From the NCBI GenBank assembly GCA_947359465.1, contig OX375872.1:140689608-140753607 (forward strand): a stretch of DNA of 64,000 nt, read 5' to 3'. A model generated the notes under the pieces. That model was not told the DNA's origin. It saw nothing but the letters and a program-made list of their open reading frames with translations, and made no database searches. Made by a program: the position numbers and the translations under genes. Shown in pieces: positions 31,615 to 42,536 of the stretch (positions within the stretch are counted from its first letter, which is position 1; every line of letters starts with the position of its first letter). This DNA comes from Metellina segmentata (Eukaryota; Arthropoda; Arachnida; Araneae; Tetragnathidae).

Positions 31615-32300
31615 CTAGCAACTTGGAGCCTGTTTCAGACCATCAAGTTCTCCATACAGACAGTCTGTTGATGTGTCAAACTGCGACAAATACATTTTCT
31701 CCTTAGCAGCAATGCTCAAAATTGCACGTATTATTCCCAACTTAGCTACTGGACTGTTAGTTTCACTGTAATCAATGCCTTGGCGTTGACTGTAACCTTT
31801 CACAACAAGCCTAGCTTTGTACTTGTTGATGTTGCCATCTGGATTTGTCTTGATTTTGTAAACTCATCTGCATGGTAATGGTAATGGTAATTTTAGTTAA
31901 CGTTGTACTGGAGTAACACAACAGGCTATTGACGACGGTCCTGGATCAGTCCCACTCTCCAAACAATGCGAGGACTTTCGGCCACGACAGATTTAAGGTG
32001 CACCAGCCGCCTCTACACCACATGCTTACAAACATCCATGCCCGGACCCGGATTCGAACCAGGAACCTTCCGATCTAGAGGCTAATACCTTAACTTAATC
32101 ACTATACCTGTTGGTCGGCATCTGCATGGTATAACCTTGCTTCCTGCTGGCAGATCAGTCAGCTCCCATGTTCGGTTTTCTTTATGAGAAGTCAATTCAC
32201 TGTCCATGGCTTTCTTCCAGTTTGTACTTTCTTTGCCATTAACTGCCTTTTCAAATGTTCCAGGATTGTCAGTCTCATAAACAAATGATTCGGCTTCCAT
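31615..32300 (-). pseudogene. Copia reverse transcriptase N-terminal part (split by a SINE)
   Basis: The frame at 32,300-32,120 has NWKKAMDSELTSHKENRTWE and LPAGSKVIPC. After the SINE, frames at 31,803-31,615 have [20 protein letters not shown] and [17 protein letters not shown]. In the family the second catalytic region reads QxDVxTAFLxGxL. Here it is [13 protein letters not shown], keeping the Asp. Downstream of 31,615 the frame is lost until the YVDD box. Confidence 0.88.
31865..32131 (-). mobile_element. tRNA-derived SINE inserted in Copia pol
   Basis: The insert 31,878-32,118 is flanked by a perfect 13-bp duplication CATCTGCATGGTA (31,865-31,877 and 32,119-32,131). On the minus strand a tRNA-like head carries an A-box-like TATAGTGATTAAG and a perfect B box GGTTCGAATCC (32,060-32,050). 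The 3' end is an (ATTACC)n-type tail. A truncated copy of the same 3' body lies at about 58,166-58,250. Confidence 0.88.
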
Positions 32301-32559
32301 AATGTAGTCCTCAAAACGTGCAGGCTGGTGTAATAGAGAACGGTTTCTTAACTGTCTATCACCTGAAGTTTTGAGTTCCTCACCATTGTCTTCTTCATCA
32401 TCACTTTCTTCGACATCACTTTTCCTTCCTGGCTAATTTTCTTCTGGTTCATCTTCAGAATCGCTTGGAGATTTTTGTTCTTTTCCAATCAATTTCTCCT
32501 CTTCGGGCTTTCCCTCATCAGGAAGTCCTTTTATCATCAGTTTAATGTGGTCATATTTG

Positions 32560-33583
32560 CTAAATTTCTCTTGAAAAAATCACTCGGTTCTCTTTCAACC
32601 AAATCCTGTAACGCCCTTCACCGTCATATCCAACAAGATAGCCCTCGACAGCTTTTTTGTCCATTTTCCTCCTCTTTTGAACAGGAACGTAGCAAGTGGA
32701 ACTCATCACCCGCAAATGCTTCAGGCGAGGTTTCTTTTTCATCCACAGTTCATATGGGCTAGCACCTTCCGCTGAGGATTTGCCTGTTCTGTTCAAAATA
32801 TATACAGCAGATGTAACGAGTTCAGCCCACATTGCAGCAGGATAATTGGCATCAGGATTTGAATGTTCTTGCCATTTCTACAATGGTGCGCATCTCACGT
32901 TCACTGGCGCCATTTTGCTCTGGCGTGTAAGGTGCAGTTGGTCTTTGCGTGATTCCTTCTTGGCATAAAATAGCACAAACTTCTTTGTTGTCAAATTCAC
33001 CCCCCATTGTCACTGAGAATTTCTTTAACTGAATGCCCTAAGCATGAGCGAGCATTTGCTTAAACACATTCTTTACTTCAGATTTTTCCTTGATTAAAAA
33101 ACTATAGTGAAACTTGGTATAACTATCGTTGAATACAACCAAGAATCACTTCTTTTGAAATGAGTAATCAAAGGGTCCACACACATCAGCTGAAACCAAT
33201 TCACCAGGATTGGAAGCTTTCTTTCTGGTTCCGAATGGTAATCGATGTGCTTTGCTATTCACACATGATTCACAGGGTTCGTTGTCTAGGCGAACACTGA
33301 TTCCCAGTTCTTTTAGAAGCATATCTTTGATGTGGCGTTTATCTTGATGTCCCCATCTTTCATGATACAGTTGCAACAAGGAGCTGTCTTCCACAACTGC
33401 GTTCACTTCTGCCCCTTTCTCAGGCACAATTGGTTCAATAGCAGCCTTGAATATAGTTCCATATAGTACAGCTACTTTATTGACTATTAGCCAACACTCA
33501 GTAGGGGATGAGCTGAATTCACTATTGGCATTCCTATCTTGAGCAGCCAGCACTGAAAACAAGTTTCTGCTGATCTCGGGCAC
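32560..33583 (-). pseudogene. Copia pre-integrase zinc domain and integrase
   Basis: The 33,583-33,146 frame has NLFSVLAAQDR, LLQLYHERWGHQDKRHIKDM and CESCVNSKAHRLPF, the H-H-C-C zinc domain, then SADVCGPF. Beyond it, frames carry KEKSEVKNVFKQM, the SDNGG catalytic motif and RPTAPYTPEQNGASERE with the catalytic Glu. The 32,832-32,560 frame has MWAELVTSAVYILNRTGKS and EGYLVGYDGEGRYRIW (C-terminal domain). SDNGG and the following EFDNKE are in different frames because of a six-G run (minus strand, 33,005-33,000), so the integrase is broken exactly at its second catalytic motif. Confidence 0.88.
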
Positions 33584-33670
33584 ATACCAGACATCTTGTT
33601 AAATTTCTTAGCATTTATCATTAACAGTGGTCTTTACATGAATAGTGCCTTTTCCGAGTGCAGCCAAGGT

Positions 33671-33990
33671 TTATTTTCCAGCAGCCTTAATGCCACAAGG
33701 ACTATGGAAACTCGTAAACTCTACAAAATACTCTGGACAGTTTGTGATATGACGAGTTGCTCCATTATCAACCCAGAAGGACGTCCAATCCATTTTAGCA
33801 GCACAGACTTCCCCACAGATGGACGTCGGGGACACATTGGCAGTCTCCATGTTTCCATTCAATCTTTTTTTCCTGCTCGGTTTTCCATCGGAAATCCACT
33901 TATGGCAGTCCTTAACCCAGTGTCCCTTTTTGTTGCAATAGTTGCAGACGTCTCCTTTCCTTTATTGCTTCAGGAATCTGCCCTTGCCAT
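33671..33990 (-). pseudogene. Copia gag zinc knuckle and aspartic protease
   Basis: CNYCNKKGHWVKDC (about 33,950-33,905) is a CX2CX4HX4C retroviral knuckle. The same reading continues to a protease active-site region DWTSFWVDNGATRHITN, where Copia elements usually have D-S-G-A. The serine is replaced by Asn. Confidence 0.85.
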
Positions 33991-34030
33991 CTTGCTTATG
34001 ACTGTCTTGGTTAGTAGCTGGCAAAGCTTC

Positions 34031-34921
34031 CTAAATGGTTCTTTCACTCGTTTCAGATTTTGCAAAATTCCTCTCAAACATGCACAGTTGATTTGTAAGT
34101 TCATCGAAAGTCCGGTCCTCATTTTTGGCTAACATTAAACTGGACTTAAATATCTCAAAACTGCTTGGCAAAATATTTAAAACTTTGCACACTAGCATTA
34201 GATTTGGTAGCTTGTTTTCACCCCTATCTTTGAGACCGTTGTTCAGCTCGTTCCACAGACTTCTCAGTTTAGCAATCTCTGTTGAATACATCATCGCCAG
34301 TTTACCAGTTAAAAGCAAAAAATTCTGTACAAATTTTAAATAGCTGATATTTTGAAGTGGCTTCAAACTGCTGTTTTAGAGCTTTCCAGGCCTCATGTGT
34401 GCAGTCTCTGTCCATGATTTTCTGATACACTGTATCAGTAACCGCAATTGCAATCATAGACTTGGCTTAACTATTTGCCTTGCGGTAGAAATCACACTGT
34501 TGTTTGTGATCCTTGATTATATCTGCATTTTCTGAGTTGAGCAAAGGTTCTGGCTTGGCTAGCTTGCCATCAATCACTTCTAAGGCTCCTTCATGGCAAT
34601 CTAGCAAGTCTCTAATTTTCCTTTTCCAAATTGGCCTATCAGATTCTCCTAATAATAATTGAATCTGCATTTCTGAGCATCTATCACATCTGCATTTTCT
34701 GAGTTGAGCAAAGGTTCTGTTTTGACTAGCTTGCCATCAATCACTTCTAGGGCTCCTTCATGGTAATCTAGCAAGTCTCTAATTTTTCTTTTCCAAATTG
34801 GCCAATCAGATTCTCCAGTTAATAATTTAACGTGTCTTGTTAAATCTATTCTTTCTGGAATCGTTTGCTTGAGGTGAAACAAGTTCTTGATTATAACCAC
34901 AAATACTGTCAAACTAGGCAC
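34031..34921 (-). pseudogene. Copia gag, with a 167-bp internal duplication
   Basis: The frame at 34,921-34,649 has RHVKLLTGESDWPIWKRKIR and DLLDYHEGALEVIDGKL. The frame at 34,670-34,467 repeats nearly the same residues (LLLGESDRPIWKRKIRDLLD). The underlying DNA is duplicated with a 167-bp step (for example TCTGCATTTTCTGAG at 34,522 and 34,689). As 167 is not a multiple of three, the duplication itself breaks the frame. The remainder (34,366-34,031) has LRSLWNELNNGLKDRG and FDELTNQLCMFERNF, typical Copia Gag. Confidence 0.85.
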
Positions 34922-35074
34922 TAGTTTGGCTAAGCAATAGCAGTCTATCGTTAACGGTCTTAACTAAGCATAATAGCGGTATCGCTTGCTTCCAAGTGTA
35001 GTGAATCTATTATTCTAAAAACTCATCGATCTACTTACTAGCACAGGTTCCAGTGAGTTGATGGCCTATAACTT

Positions 35075-35247
35075 TAAAAATAAATTATTGATACATACAT
35101 TTTTAATTAATTACAATAAAGGAGTGACGAAGGAACAGGCCCCTTTTTGAACGTGTTACCAACGGGAAATCTCAAGAGTCTGACAAAGAATGGCTTAGAA
35201 CCACGTCATTATACTTTCTGCGCATCACCATTTTTGGCGGCTGATGC
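35075..35247 (-). repeat. Extra internal piece of BEL LTR between Copia gag and outer LTR
   Basis: The piece matches 30,187-30,359 (same TCTGACAAAGAATGGCTTAG and CTTTCTGCGCATCACC strings) and ends in GATGC directly at the Copia LTR. It should not be there in a simple insertion. It implies duplication or unequal recombination involving an LTR-only allele. Confidence 0.8.
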
Positions 35248-35438
35248 TGTTTGAATAATTCTCTAAACGATCTTGTTTAGTAGAGATAATCGAACCTTAC
35301 TTTATTGAAAAAGAAAACAGCAGAAGACAGAATATGATTAAAAGTGAAAAAAAACTCAAGCTTCTTAAAAGAGAACTAATACAAAGACGTTACAGTTATA
35401 ACAAAATATGTTAACATTTAGAATAACTAGTTACAACA
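35248..35438 (-). repeat. Copia outer (5'-side) LTR
   Basis: This 191-bp LTR is closely similar to the 30,360-30,556 copy. On the minus strand it is followed not by a primer-binding site but by BEL LTR sequence. It is therefore probably not the LTR with which the internal region was originally paired. Confidence 0.85.
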
Positions 35439-35463
35439 GATGCAATAAGAGTGGGTGTCTCGC

Positions 35464-36868
35464 CTACCCACTTTTCCAACACCCTGCTATATTCATCACA
35501 GAGAAAAAAACTAAGGGCCATCTCCTACTATTCCTTGCGATTGAATACGAGCCCTTCATTTTGTCAACTACATCCACGCCTCCTTTAGTGACATTGTATA
35601 AGTTATTGATATCAGATTTCTTTTCTGGTGTGTCTGTAACGGCATTATCATGATGCATTGATGAAATAAAAGCACACATTTAGCTCTTTTAGGCATATAT
35701 GATACTAGAGTGAGATTTTTTTGAAAACCGCAAATGCTTGAGTGTAGTTCCCGATTTTTTTAAGGTAAGAGAGACAGGTATTTCCCTTTTATTTTTTTTT
35801 TTAGTGTCCCAATCACAGTGAGTTAGCAAGTGGAACAGAAGAAAACTAATTGTCCATTTTTATATTACACTCAGTTCCTGATATTGGGCAATAAAAGTTT
35901 CAATATATCAGACGCGGCATTGTTTACTGCAAAAGGCCCCTTCGACTGCTGTCCAGCATAAATTTCCATCAAGGACACGTAGAAAGTCCTAACATCCATC
36001 AAAGCATAAATTTCTGTTCAATACTTGGCTGGTTTAGACTTCATGTACACTCTGATCGCACATCGACCTCTAAACTTTTCCAAGATCTCATCCACTGTAA
36101 CATACTTACTAAGAGTCATGTGTTTCTTGCATGGTGATACAAATTTGGTGAATACCTCTCATATAGACACAAGTCTATCTAGACGACGTCTCTCTTTTCT
36201 TGTATCTAAATCATCAAATCTAATGCATCTCAAAAGAAATCTAAATCTTTTGAGAGACACACAGTAGCAAAAAATGTATCTATTTTGTTCCATTTCTTCC
36301 CATAAATCTGATAAGTTTTGATGTTATGCAATTATTATGATGTTTGATGAGCAAGCCTAGTACTGCCATCATTTCATATTTAGTAGTAAGTTTAAAGTCT
36401 CTTTTCCTAGCAAACTTCTCTTCTTTTTTTTATGTAGTAGTTTATACAATCATCTATTTTGTTGATAATAGTATTTGGAATGCATAATCCTCATGCTTCT
36501 AAGAGGGTTTTAAAGTCCCGAGCAGGTGGTCGTACGCCAGGCAAATATGACACTGTTATGCTTACTACGACAAACATTCAGTCTAGTGCAGTTTTTCATC
36601 CCCACATTTTTATCTTTCCCTAGAAAAATATCTTCATTCAAATCCTCGTCATCATTGGCGACATCTTCGGTACTGGTAACATCTTTTCGTGAATGATTTC
36701 ACCTTCCTCACTAACATGCATTAATATGTCTACAGAAATACTCCCATCATCACTTAAATCAACCTCTTCTAATTCATCAAAAAACTGCAAAGCTTCCGCA
36801 GCAGTCAAATAATTTCATTTTGAAGCACTACCAGCAGCCAGCACGCAACCCCAACAACCTTGAGACAT
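35464..36868 (-). pseudogene. piggyBac-type transposase pseudogene, 3' truncated
   Basis: From an ATG at 36,868 (minus), broken frames give LTAAEALQFFDELEEVDLSD, then RFLLRCIRFDDLDTRKERRR (about 36,240-36,180), KYVTVDEILEKFRGRCAIR with the first catalytic Asp (about 36,100-36,040), YALMDVRTFYVSLMEIYAGQ (about 35,990-35,940), and VTKGGVDVVDKMKGSYSIAR, RRWPLVFF, NIAG (35,600-35,484). This is the piggyBac order. Several stops interrupt it (for example inside KPAKY-stop-TEIYA), and a stretch with the second catalytic Asp was not found. The frame ends where the solo BEL LTR begins. Confidence 0.85.
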
Positions 36869-36869
36869 G

Positions 36870-37210
36870 TGCGCGCCGCGGTCTGTTTGACCAAACTTCA
36901 CTTTAGGATATCATAACTTCCAGGAATTTCACAAGAATATGACCAAACCGAGAGAAGGGCTAGAGGACTCTTTGAAGGTCTCTACACACTGTCATTTCTC
37001 TATTTGAAAAGGACAGGGAGGTACTACAGAAAAAGCATGCACATGCAGGGTATAGACCAATGCGCGACTAACAACGGATTAATACACTACATGCCCACAA
37101 AAAAGTTACAGCTGAAATTTAAACGTTAAGTTTTGGGACGCCGGTGATTCGATGAGTATTGCAGATCGTTGATTAAATGTTTGCTCAATGCAAGCCATGG
37201 AAGTAGGAAT
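36870..37210. other. Unannotated stretch between piggyBac pseudogene and satellite
   Basis: No gene seen. GCAAGCCATGGAAGTAGGAA just before the satellite (about 37,189-37,208) has an inverted counterpart, TTCCTACTTCCATGATGC, at about 42,467-42,484 just beyond it. Confidence 0.5.
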
Positions 37211-40200
37211 AGTCTAGTGCTACAATGTATCCCTCATTCTTCTTTTTATAAGTTATATCCAAATTGGTTTCCACAATTAGGCATTGAAATTCATTTTATT
37301 GATTTTCTGCATTCATTGAAATACACACACTTTTGGACCAATCATCCATTCTAAATATTTATTTTGTTGTGGTATTTTACTTCTTATGCACCGCTTTATG
37401 ATTATGCACTGCTTATCCATGCATCTACGTTCTGGATCTTTGAAAAACCTGAAATGAAAATTATATATTGATCCTGTCTAATGATAAACCTGTCTAACCA
37501 TATTTTTTCCAAGTCCCAACTATATTGTTATACATGCAAATACAGTAAAACCTAAGACTGCAAGCATAAATTGTATGAGCTCAAAATCTTAACCATTGGC
37601 TCAAGAGATGCGTGTTTTAAAAAACTTCATACAGTTTGTACTCCCGTAGGCGATACAAGACGTCAAATTCTAGTCTAGTGCTACAATGTATCCCTCATTC
37701 TTCTTTTTATAAATTATATCCAAATTGGTTTCCACAATTAGGCATTGAAATTCATTTTATTGATTTTCTGCATTCATTGAAATACACACACTTTTGGACC
37801 AATCATCCATTCTAAATATTTATTTTGTTGTGGTATTTTACTTCTTATGCACCGCTTTATGATTATGCACTGCTTATCCATGCATCTACGTTCTGGATCT
37901 TTGAAAAACCTGAAATGAAAATTATATATTGATCCTGTCTAATGATAAACCTGTCTAACCATATTTTTTCCAAGTCCCAACTATATTGTTATACATGCAA
38001 ATACAGTAAAACCTAAGACTGCAAGCATAAATTGTATGAGCTCAAAATCTTAACCATTGGCTCAAGAGATGCGTGTTTTAAAAAACTTCATACAGTTTGT
38101 ACTCCCGTAGGCGATACAAGACGTCAAATTCTAGTCTAGTGCTACAATGTATCCCTCATTCTTCTTTTTATAAATTATATCCAAATTGGTTTCCACAATT
38201 AGGCATTGAAATTCATTTTATTGATTTTCTGCATTCATTGAAATACACACACTTTTGGACCAATCATCCATTCTAAATATTTATTTTGTTGTGGTATTTT
38301 ACTTCTTATGCACCGCTTTATGATTATGCACTGCTTATCCATGCATCTACGTTCTGGATCTTTGAAAAACCTGAAATGAAAATTATATATTGATCCTGTC
38401 TAATGATAAACCTGTCTAACCATATTTTTTCCAAGTCCCAACTATATTGTTATACATGCAAATACAGTAAAACCTAAGACTGCAAGCATAAATTGTATGA
38501 GCTCAAAATCTTAACCATTGGCTCAAGAGATGCGTGTTTTAAAAAACTTCATACAGTTTGTACTCCCGTAGGCGATACAAGACGTCAAATTCTAGTCTAG
38601 TGCTACAATGTATCCCTCATTCTTCTTTTTATAAATTATATCCAAATTGGTTTCCACAATTAGGCATTGAAATTCATTTTATTGATTTTCTGCATTCATT
38701 GAAATACACACACTTTTGGACCAATCATCCATTCTAAATATTTATTTTGTTGTGGTATTTTACTTTTTATGCACCGCTTTATGATTATGCACTGCTTATC
38801 CATGCATCTACGTTCTGGATCTTTGAAAAACCTGAAATGAAAATTATATATTGATCCTGTCTAATGATAAACCTGTCTAACCATATTTTTTCCAAGTCCC
38901 AACTATATTGTTATACATGCAAATACAGTAAAACCTAAGACTGCAAGCATAAATTGTATGAGCTCAAAATCTTAACCATTGGCTCAAGAGATGCGTGTTT
39001 TAAAAAACTTCATACAGTTTGTACTCCCGTAGGCGATACAAGACGTCAAATTCTAGTCTAGTGCTACAATGTATCCCTCATTCTTCTTTTTATAAATTAT
39101 ATCCAAATTGGTTTCCACAATTAGGCATTGAAATTCATTTTATTGATTTTCTGCATTCATTGAAATACACACACTTTTGGACCAATCATCCATTCTAAAT
39201 ATTTATTTTGTTGTGGTATTTTACTTCTTATGCACCGCTTTATGATTATGCACTGCTTATCCATGCATCTACGTTCTGGATCTTTGAAAAACCTGAAATG
39301 AAAATTATATATTGATCCTGTCTAATGATAAACCTGTCTAACCATATTTTTTCCAAGTCCCAACTATATTGTTATACATGCAAATACAGTAAAACCTAAG
39401 ACTGCAAGCATAAATTGTATGAGCTCAAAATCTTAACCATTGGCTCAAGAGATGCGTGTTTTAAAAAACTTCATACAGTTTGTACTCCCGTAGGCGATAC
39501 AAGACGTCAAATTCTAGTCTAGTGCTACAATGTATCCCTCATTCTTCTTTTTATAAATTATATCCAAATTGGTTTCCACAATTAGGCATTGAAATTCATT
39601 TTATTGATTTTCTGCATTCATTGAAATACACACACTTTTGGACCAATCATCCATTCTAAATATTTATTTTGTTGTGGTATTTTACTTCTTATGCACCGCT
39701 TTATGATTATGCACTGCTTATCCATGCATCTACGTTCTGGATCTTTGAAAAACCTGAAATGAAAATTATATATTGATCCTGTCTAATGATAAACCTGTCT
39801 AACCATATTTTTTCCAAGTCCCAACTATATTGTTATACATGCAAATACAGTAAAACCTAAGACTGCAAGCATAAATTGTATGAGCTCAAAATCTTAACCA
39901 TTGGCTCAAGAGATGCGTGTTTTAAAAAACTTCATACAGTTTGTACTCCCGTAGGCGATACAAGACGTCAAATTCTAGTCTAGTGCTACAATGTATCCCT
40001 CATTCTTCTTTTTATAAATTATATCCAAATTGGTTTCCACAATTAGGCATTGAAATTCATTTTATTGATTTTCTGCATTCATTGAAATACACACACTTTT
40101 GGACCAATCATCCATTCTAAATATTTATTTTGTTGTGGTATTTTACTTTTTATGCACCGCTTTATGATTATGCACTGCTTATCCATGCATCTACGTTCTG

Positions 40201-42281
40201 GATCTTTGAAAAACCTGAAATGAAAATTATATATTGATCCTGTCTAATGATAAACCTGTCTAACCATATTTTTTCCAAGTCCCAACTATATTGTTATACA
40301 TGCAAATACAGTAAAACCTAAGACTGCAAGCATAAATTGTATGAGCTCAAAATCTTAACCATTGGCTCAAGAGATGCGTGTTTTAAAAAACTTCATACAG
40401 TTTGTACTCCCGTAGGCGATACAAGACGTCAAATTCTAGTCTAGTGCTACAATGTATCCCTCATTCTTCTTTTTATAAATTATATCCAAATTGGTTTCCA
40501 CAATTAGGCATTGAAATTCATTTTATTGATTTTCTGCATTCATTGAAATACACACACTTTTGGACCAATCATCCATTCTAAATATTTATTTTGTTGTGGT
40601 ATTTTACTTCTTATGCACCGCTTTATGATTATGCACTGCTTATCCATGCATCTACGTTCTGGATCTTTGAAAAACCTGAAATGAAAATTATATATTGATC
40701 CTGTCTAATGATAAACCTGTCTAACCATATTTTTTCCAAGTCCCAACTATATTGTTATACATGCAAATACAGTAAAACCTAAGACTGCAAGCATAAATTG
40801 TATGAGCTCAAAATCTTAACCATTGGCTCAAGAGATGCGTGTTTTAAAAAACTACATACAGTTTGTACTCCCGTAGGCGATACAAGACGTCAAATTCTAG
40901 TCTAGTGCTACAATGTATCCCTCATTCTTCTTTTTATAAATTATATCCAAATTGGTTTCCACAATTAGGCATTGAAATTCATTTTATTGATTTTCTGCAT
41001 TCATTGAAATACACACACTTTTGGACCAATCATCCATTCTAAATATTTATTTTGTTGTGGTATTTTACTTCTTATGCACCGCTTTATGATTATGCACTGC
41101 TTATCCATGCATCTACGTTCTGGATCTTTGAAAAACCTGAAATGAAAATTATATATTGATCCTGTCTAATGATAAACCTGTCTAACCATATTTTTTCCAA
41201 GTCCCAACTATATTGTTATACATGCAAATACAGTAAAACCTAAGACTGCAAGCATAAATTGTATGAGCTCAAAATCTTAACCATTGGCTCAAGAGATGCG
41301 TGTTTTAAAAAACTTCATACAGTTTGTACTCCCGTAGGCGATACAAGACGTCAAATTCTAGTCTAGTGCTACAATGTATCCCTCATTCTTCTTTTTATAA
41401 ATTATATCCAAATTGGTTTCCACAATTAGGCATTGAAATTCATTTTATTGATTTTCTGCATTCATTGAAATACACACACTTTTGGACCAATCATCCATTC
41501 TAAATATTTATTTTGTTGTGGTATTTTACTTCTTATGCACCGCTTTATGATTATGCACTGCTTATCCATGCATCTACGTTCTGGATCTTTGAAAAACCTG
41601 AAATGAAAATTATATATTGATCCTGTCTAATGATAAACCTGTCTAACCATATTTTTTCCAAGTCCCAACTATATTGTTATACATGCAAATACAGTAAAAC
41701 CTAAGACTGCAAGCATAAATTGTATGAGCTCAAAATCTTAACCATTGGCTCAAGAGATGCGTGTTTTAAAAAACTTCATACAGTTTGTACTCCCGTAGGC
41801 GATACAAGACGTCAAATTCTAGTCTAGTGCTACAATGTATCCCTCATTCTTCTTTTTATAAATTATATCCAAATTGGTTTCCACAATTAGGCATTGAAAT
41901 TCATTTTATTGATTTTCTGCATTCATTGAAATACACACACTTTTGGACCAATCATCCATTCTAAATATTTATTTTGTTGTGGTATTTTACTTCTTATGCA
42001 CCGCTTTATGATTATGCACTGCTTATCCATGCATCTACGTTCTGGATCTTTGAAAAACCTGAAATGAAAATTATATATTGATCCTGTCTAATGATAAACC
42101 TGTCTAACCATATTTTTTCCAAGTCCCAACTATATTGTTATACATGCAAATACAGTAAAACCTAAGACTGCAAGCATAAATTGTATGAGCTCAAAATCTT
42201 AACCATTGGCTCAAGAGATGCGTGTTTTAAAAAACTTCATACAGTTTGTACTCCCGTAGGCGATACAAGACGTCAAATTCA
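37211..42281. repeat. Satellite: eleven head-to-tail copies of a 461-bp unit
   Basis: The string AGTCTAGTGCTACAATG starts units at 37,211, 37,672, 38,133, 38,594, 39,055, 39,516, 39,977, 40,438, 40,899, 41,360 and 41,821: exactly 461 bp each time, 5071 bp in all. Copies are almost identical. I noticed only a G/A near 37,250 in unit 1, a C/T (ACTTCTTATG to ACTTTTTATG) shared by units 4 and 7, and a TT/TA change (AACTTCATAC to AACTACATAC) near the end of unit 8. No unit contains a long open frame. The near-perfect homogeneity points to a very recent expansion, or to an assembly that collapsed or expanded a real array. Confidence 0.97.
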
Positions 42282-42536
42282 AATAAAAACTAAGAAAATG
42301 GTGCTAATTATTTGGTTAAAATCGTCAATAAAAAACCATGGAAGTTCAAAAATGATATAACCACGTTGATTAACATGCACGAGCACAATGTTTTTAAAGC
42401 ACCAAGATGGCGGCGCGGTTATGGTTTTGGCTTTTGGATAATGGAAGTAAAGGCACTTCCATTATCTTTCCTACTTCCATGATGCAAGCTCGAAATTTCG
42501 TCTTTGCGCCATACGATTGTTTAGTTCAAAGTAAGC
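42282..42536. other. Probable 5' flank of the Tc1-like remnant, with a perfect hairpin
   Basis: GATAATGGAAGT (42,437-42,448) and ACTTCCATTATC (42,455-42,466) form a perfect 12-bp stem with a six-base loop. A related CATGGAAGTAGGAA string occurs inverted on the far side of the satellite. These may be parts of the terminal repeat of the Tc1-like element whose coding remnant follows. Confidence 0.45.

Larger units (their letters stand above)
30360..35438 (-). mobile_element. Ty1/Copia LTR retrotransposon (defective, rearranged 5' end)
   Basis: LTRs are at 30,360-30,556 and 35,248-35,438 (TGTT...AACA, about 191-197 bp), flanked by GGTGC (30,355-30,359) and GATGC (35,439-35,443), a 5-bp duplication with one change. 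A polypurine tract AACAAGGGAAAG (minus) abuts the 3' LTR at 30,557-30,568. Domain order gag, CCHC, protease, integrase, reverse transcriptase, RNase H is Copia. Odd point: between gag and the outer LTR lies a piece of BEL LTR plus a third GATGC, and no primer-binding site adjoins the outer LTR. Frameshifts and a SINE insertion make it inactive. Confidence 0.88.
30074..35483 (-). repeat. Solo BEL LTR split by a Copia element
   Basis: The left part is 30,074-30,359 and the right part 35,439-35,483, ending TTTTCCAACA. Together they match the 327-bp BEL LTR at 26,072-26,398. No BEL internal sequence adjoins, so this is a solo LTR. It truncates the piggyBac pseudogene: the transposase frame stops exactly where the LTR's TGTTGG begins. 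A clean target duplication for the LTR itself was not found. A further 173-bp internal piece of the same LTR sits at 35,075-35,247. Confidence 0.75.

Noticed and set aside
32045..32118. Possible tRNA gene (perfect B box)
   Set aside because: The head lacks a proper acceptor stem and is bounded by a 13-bp target duplication with a repeat tail, so it is a SINE.
33596..34132. 178-codon + strand frame, the second-longest in the window
   Set aside because: It is an antisense shadow of Copia gag/protease, whose minus-strand motifs (CCHC knuckle, VDNGA) are clear.
37211..42281. Array resembling a CRISPR or a tandem gene family
   Set aside because: The units are 461 bp with no spacer variation and no long open frame, in a eukaryotic setting. 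It is satellite DNA.
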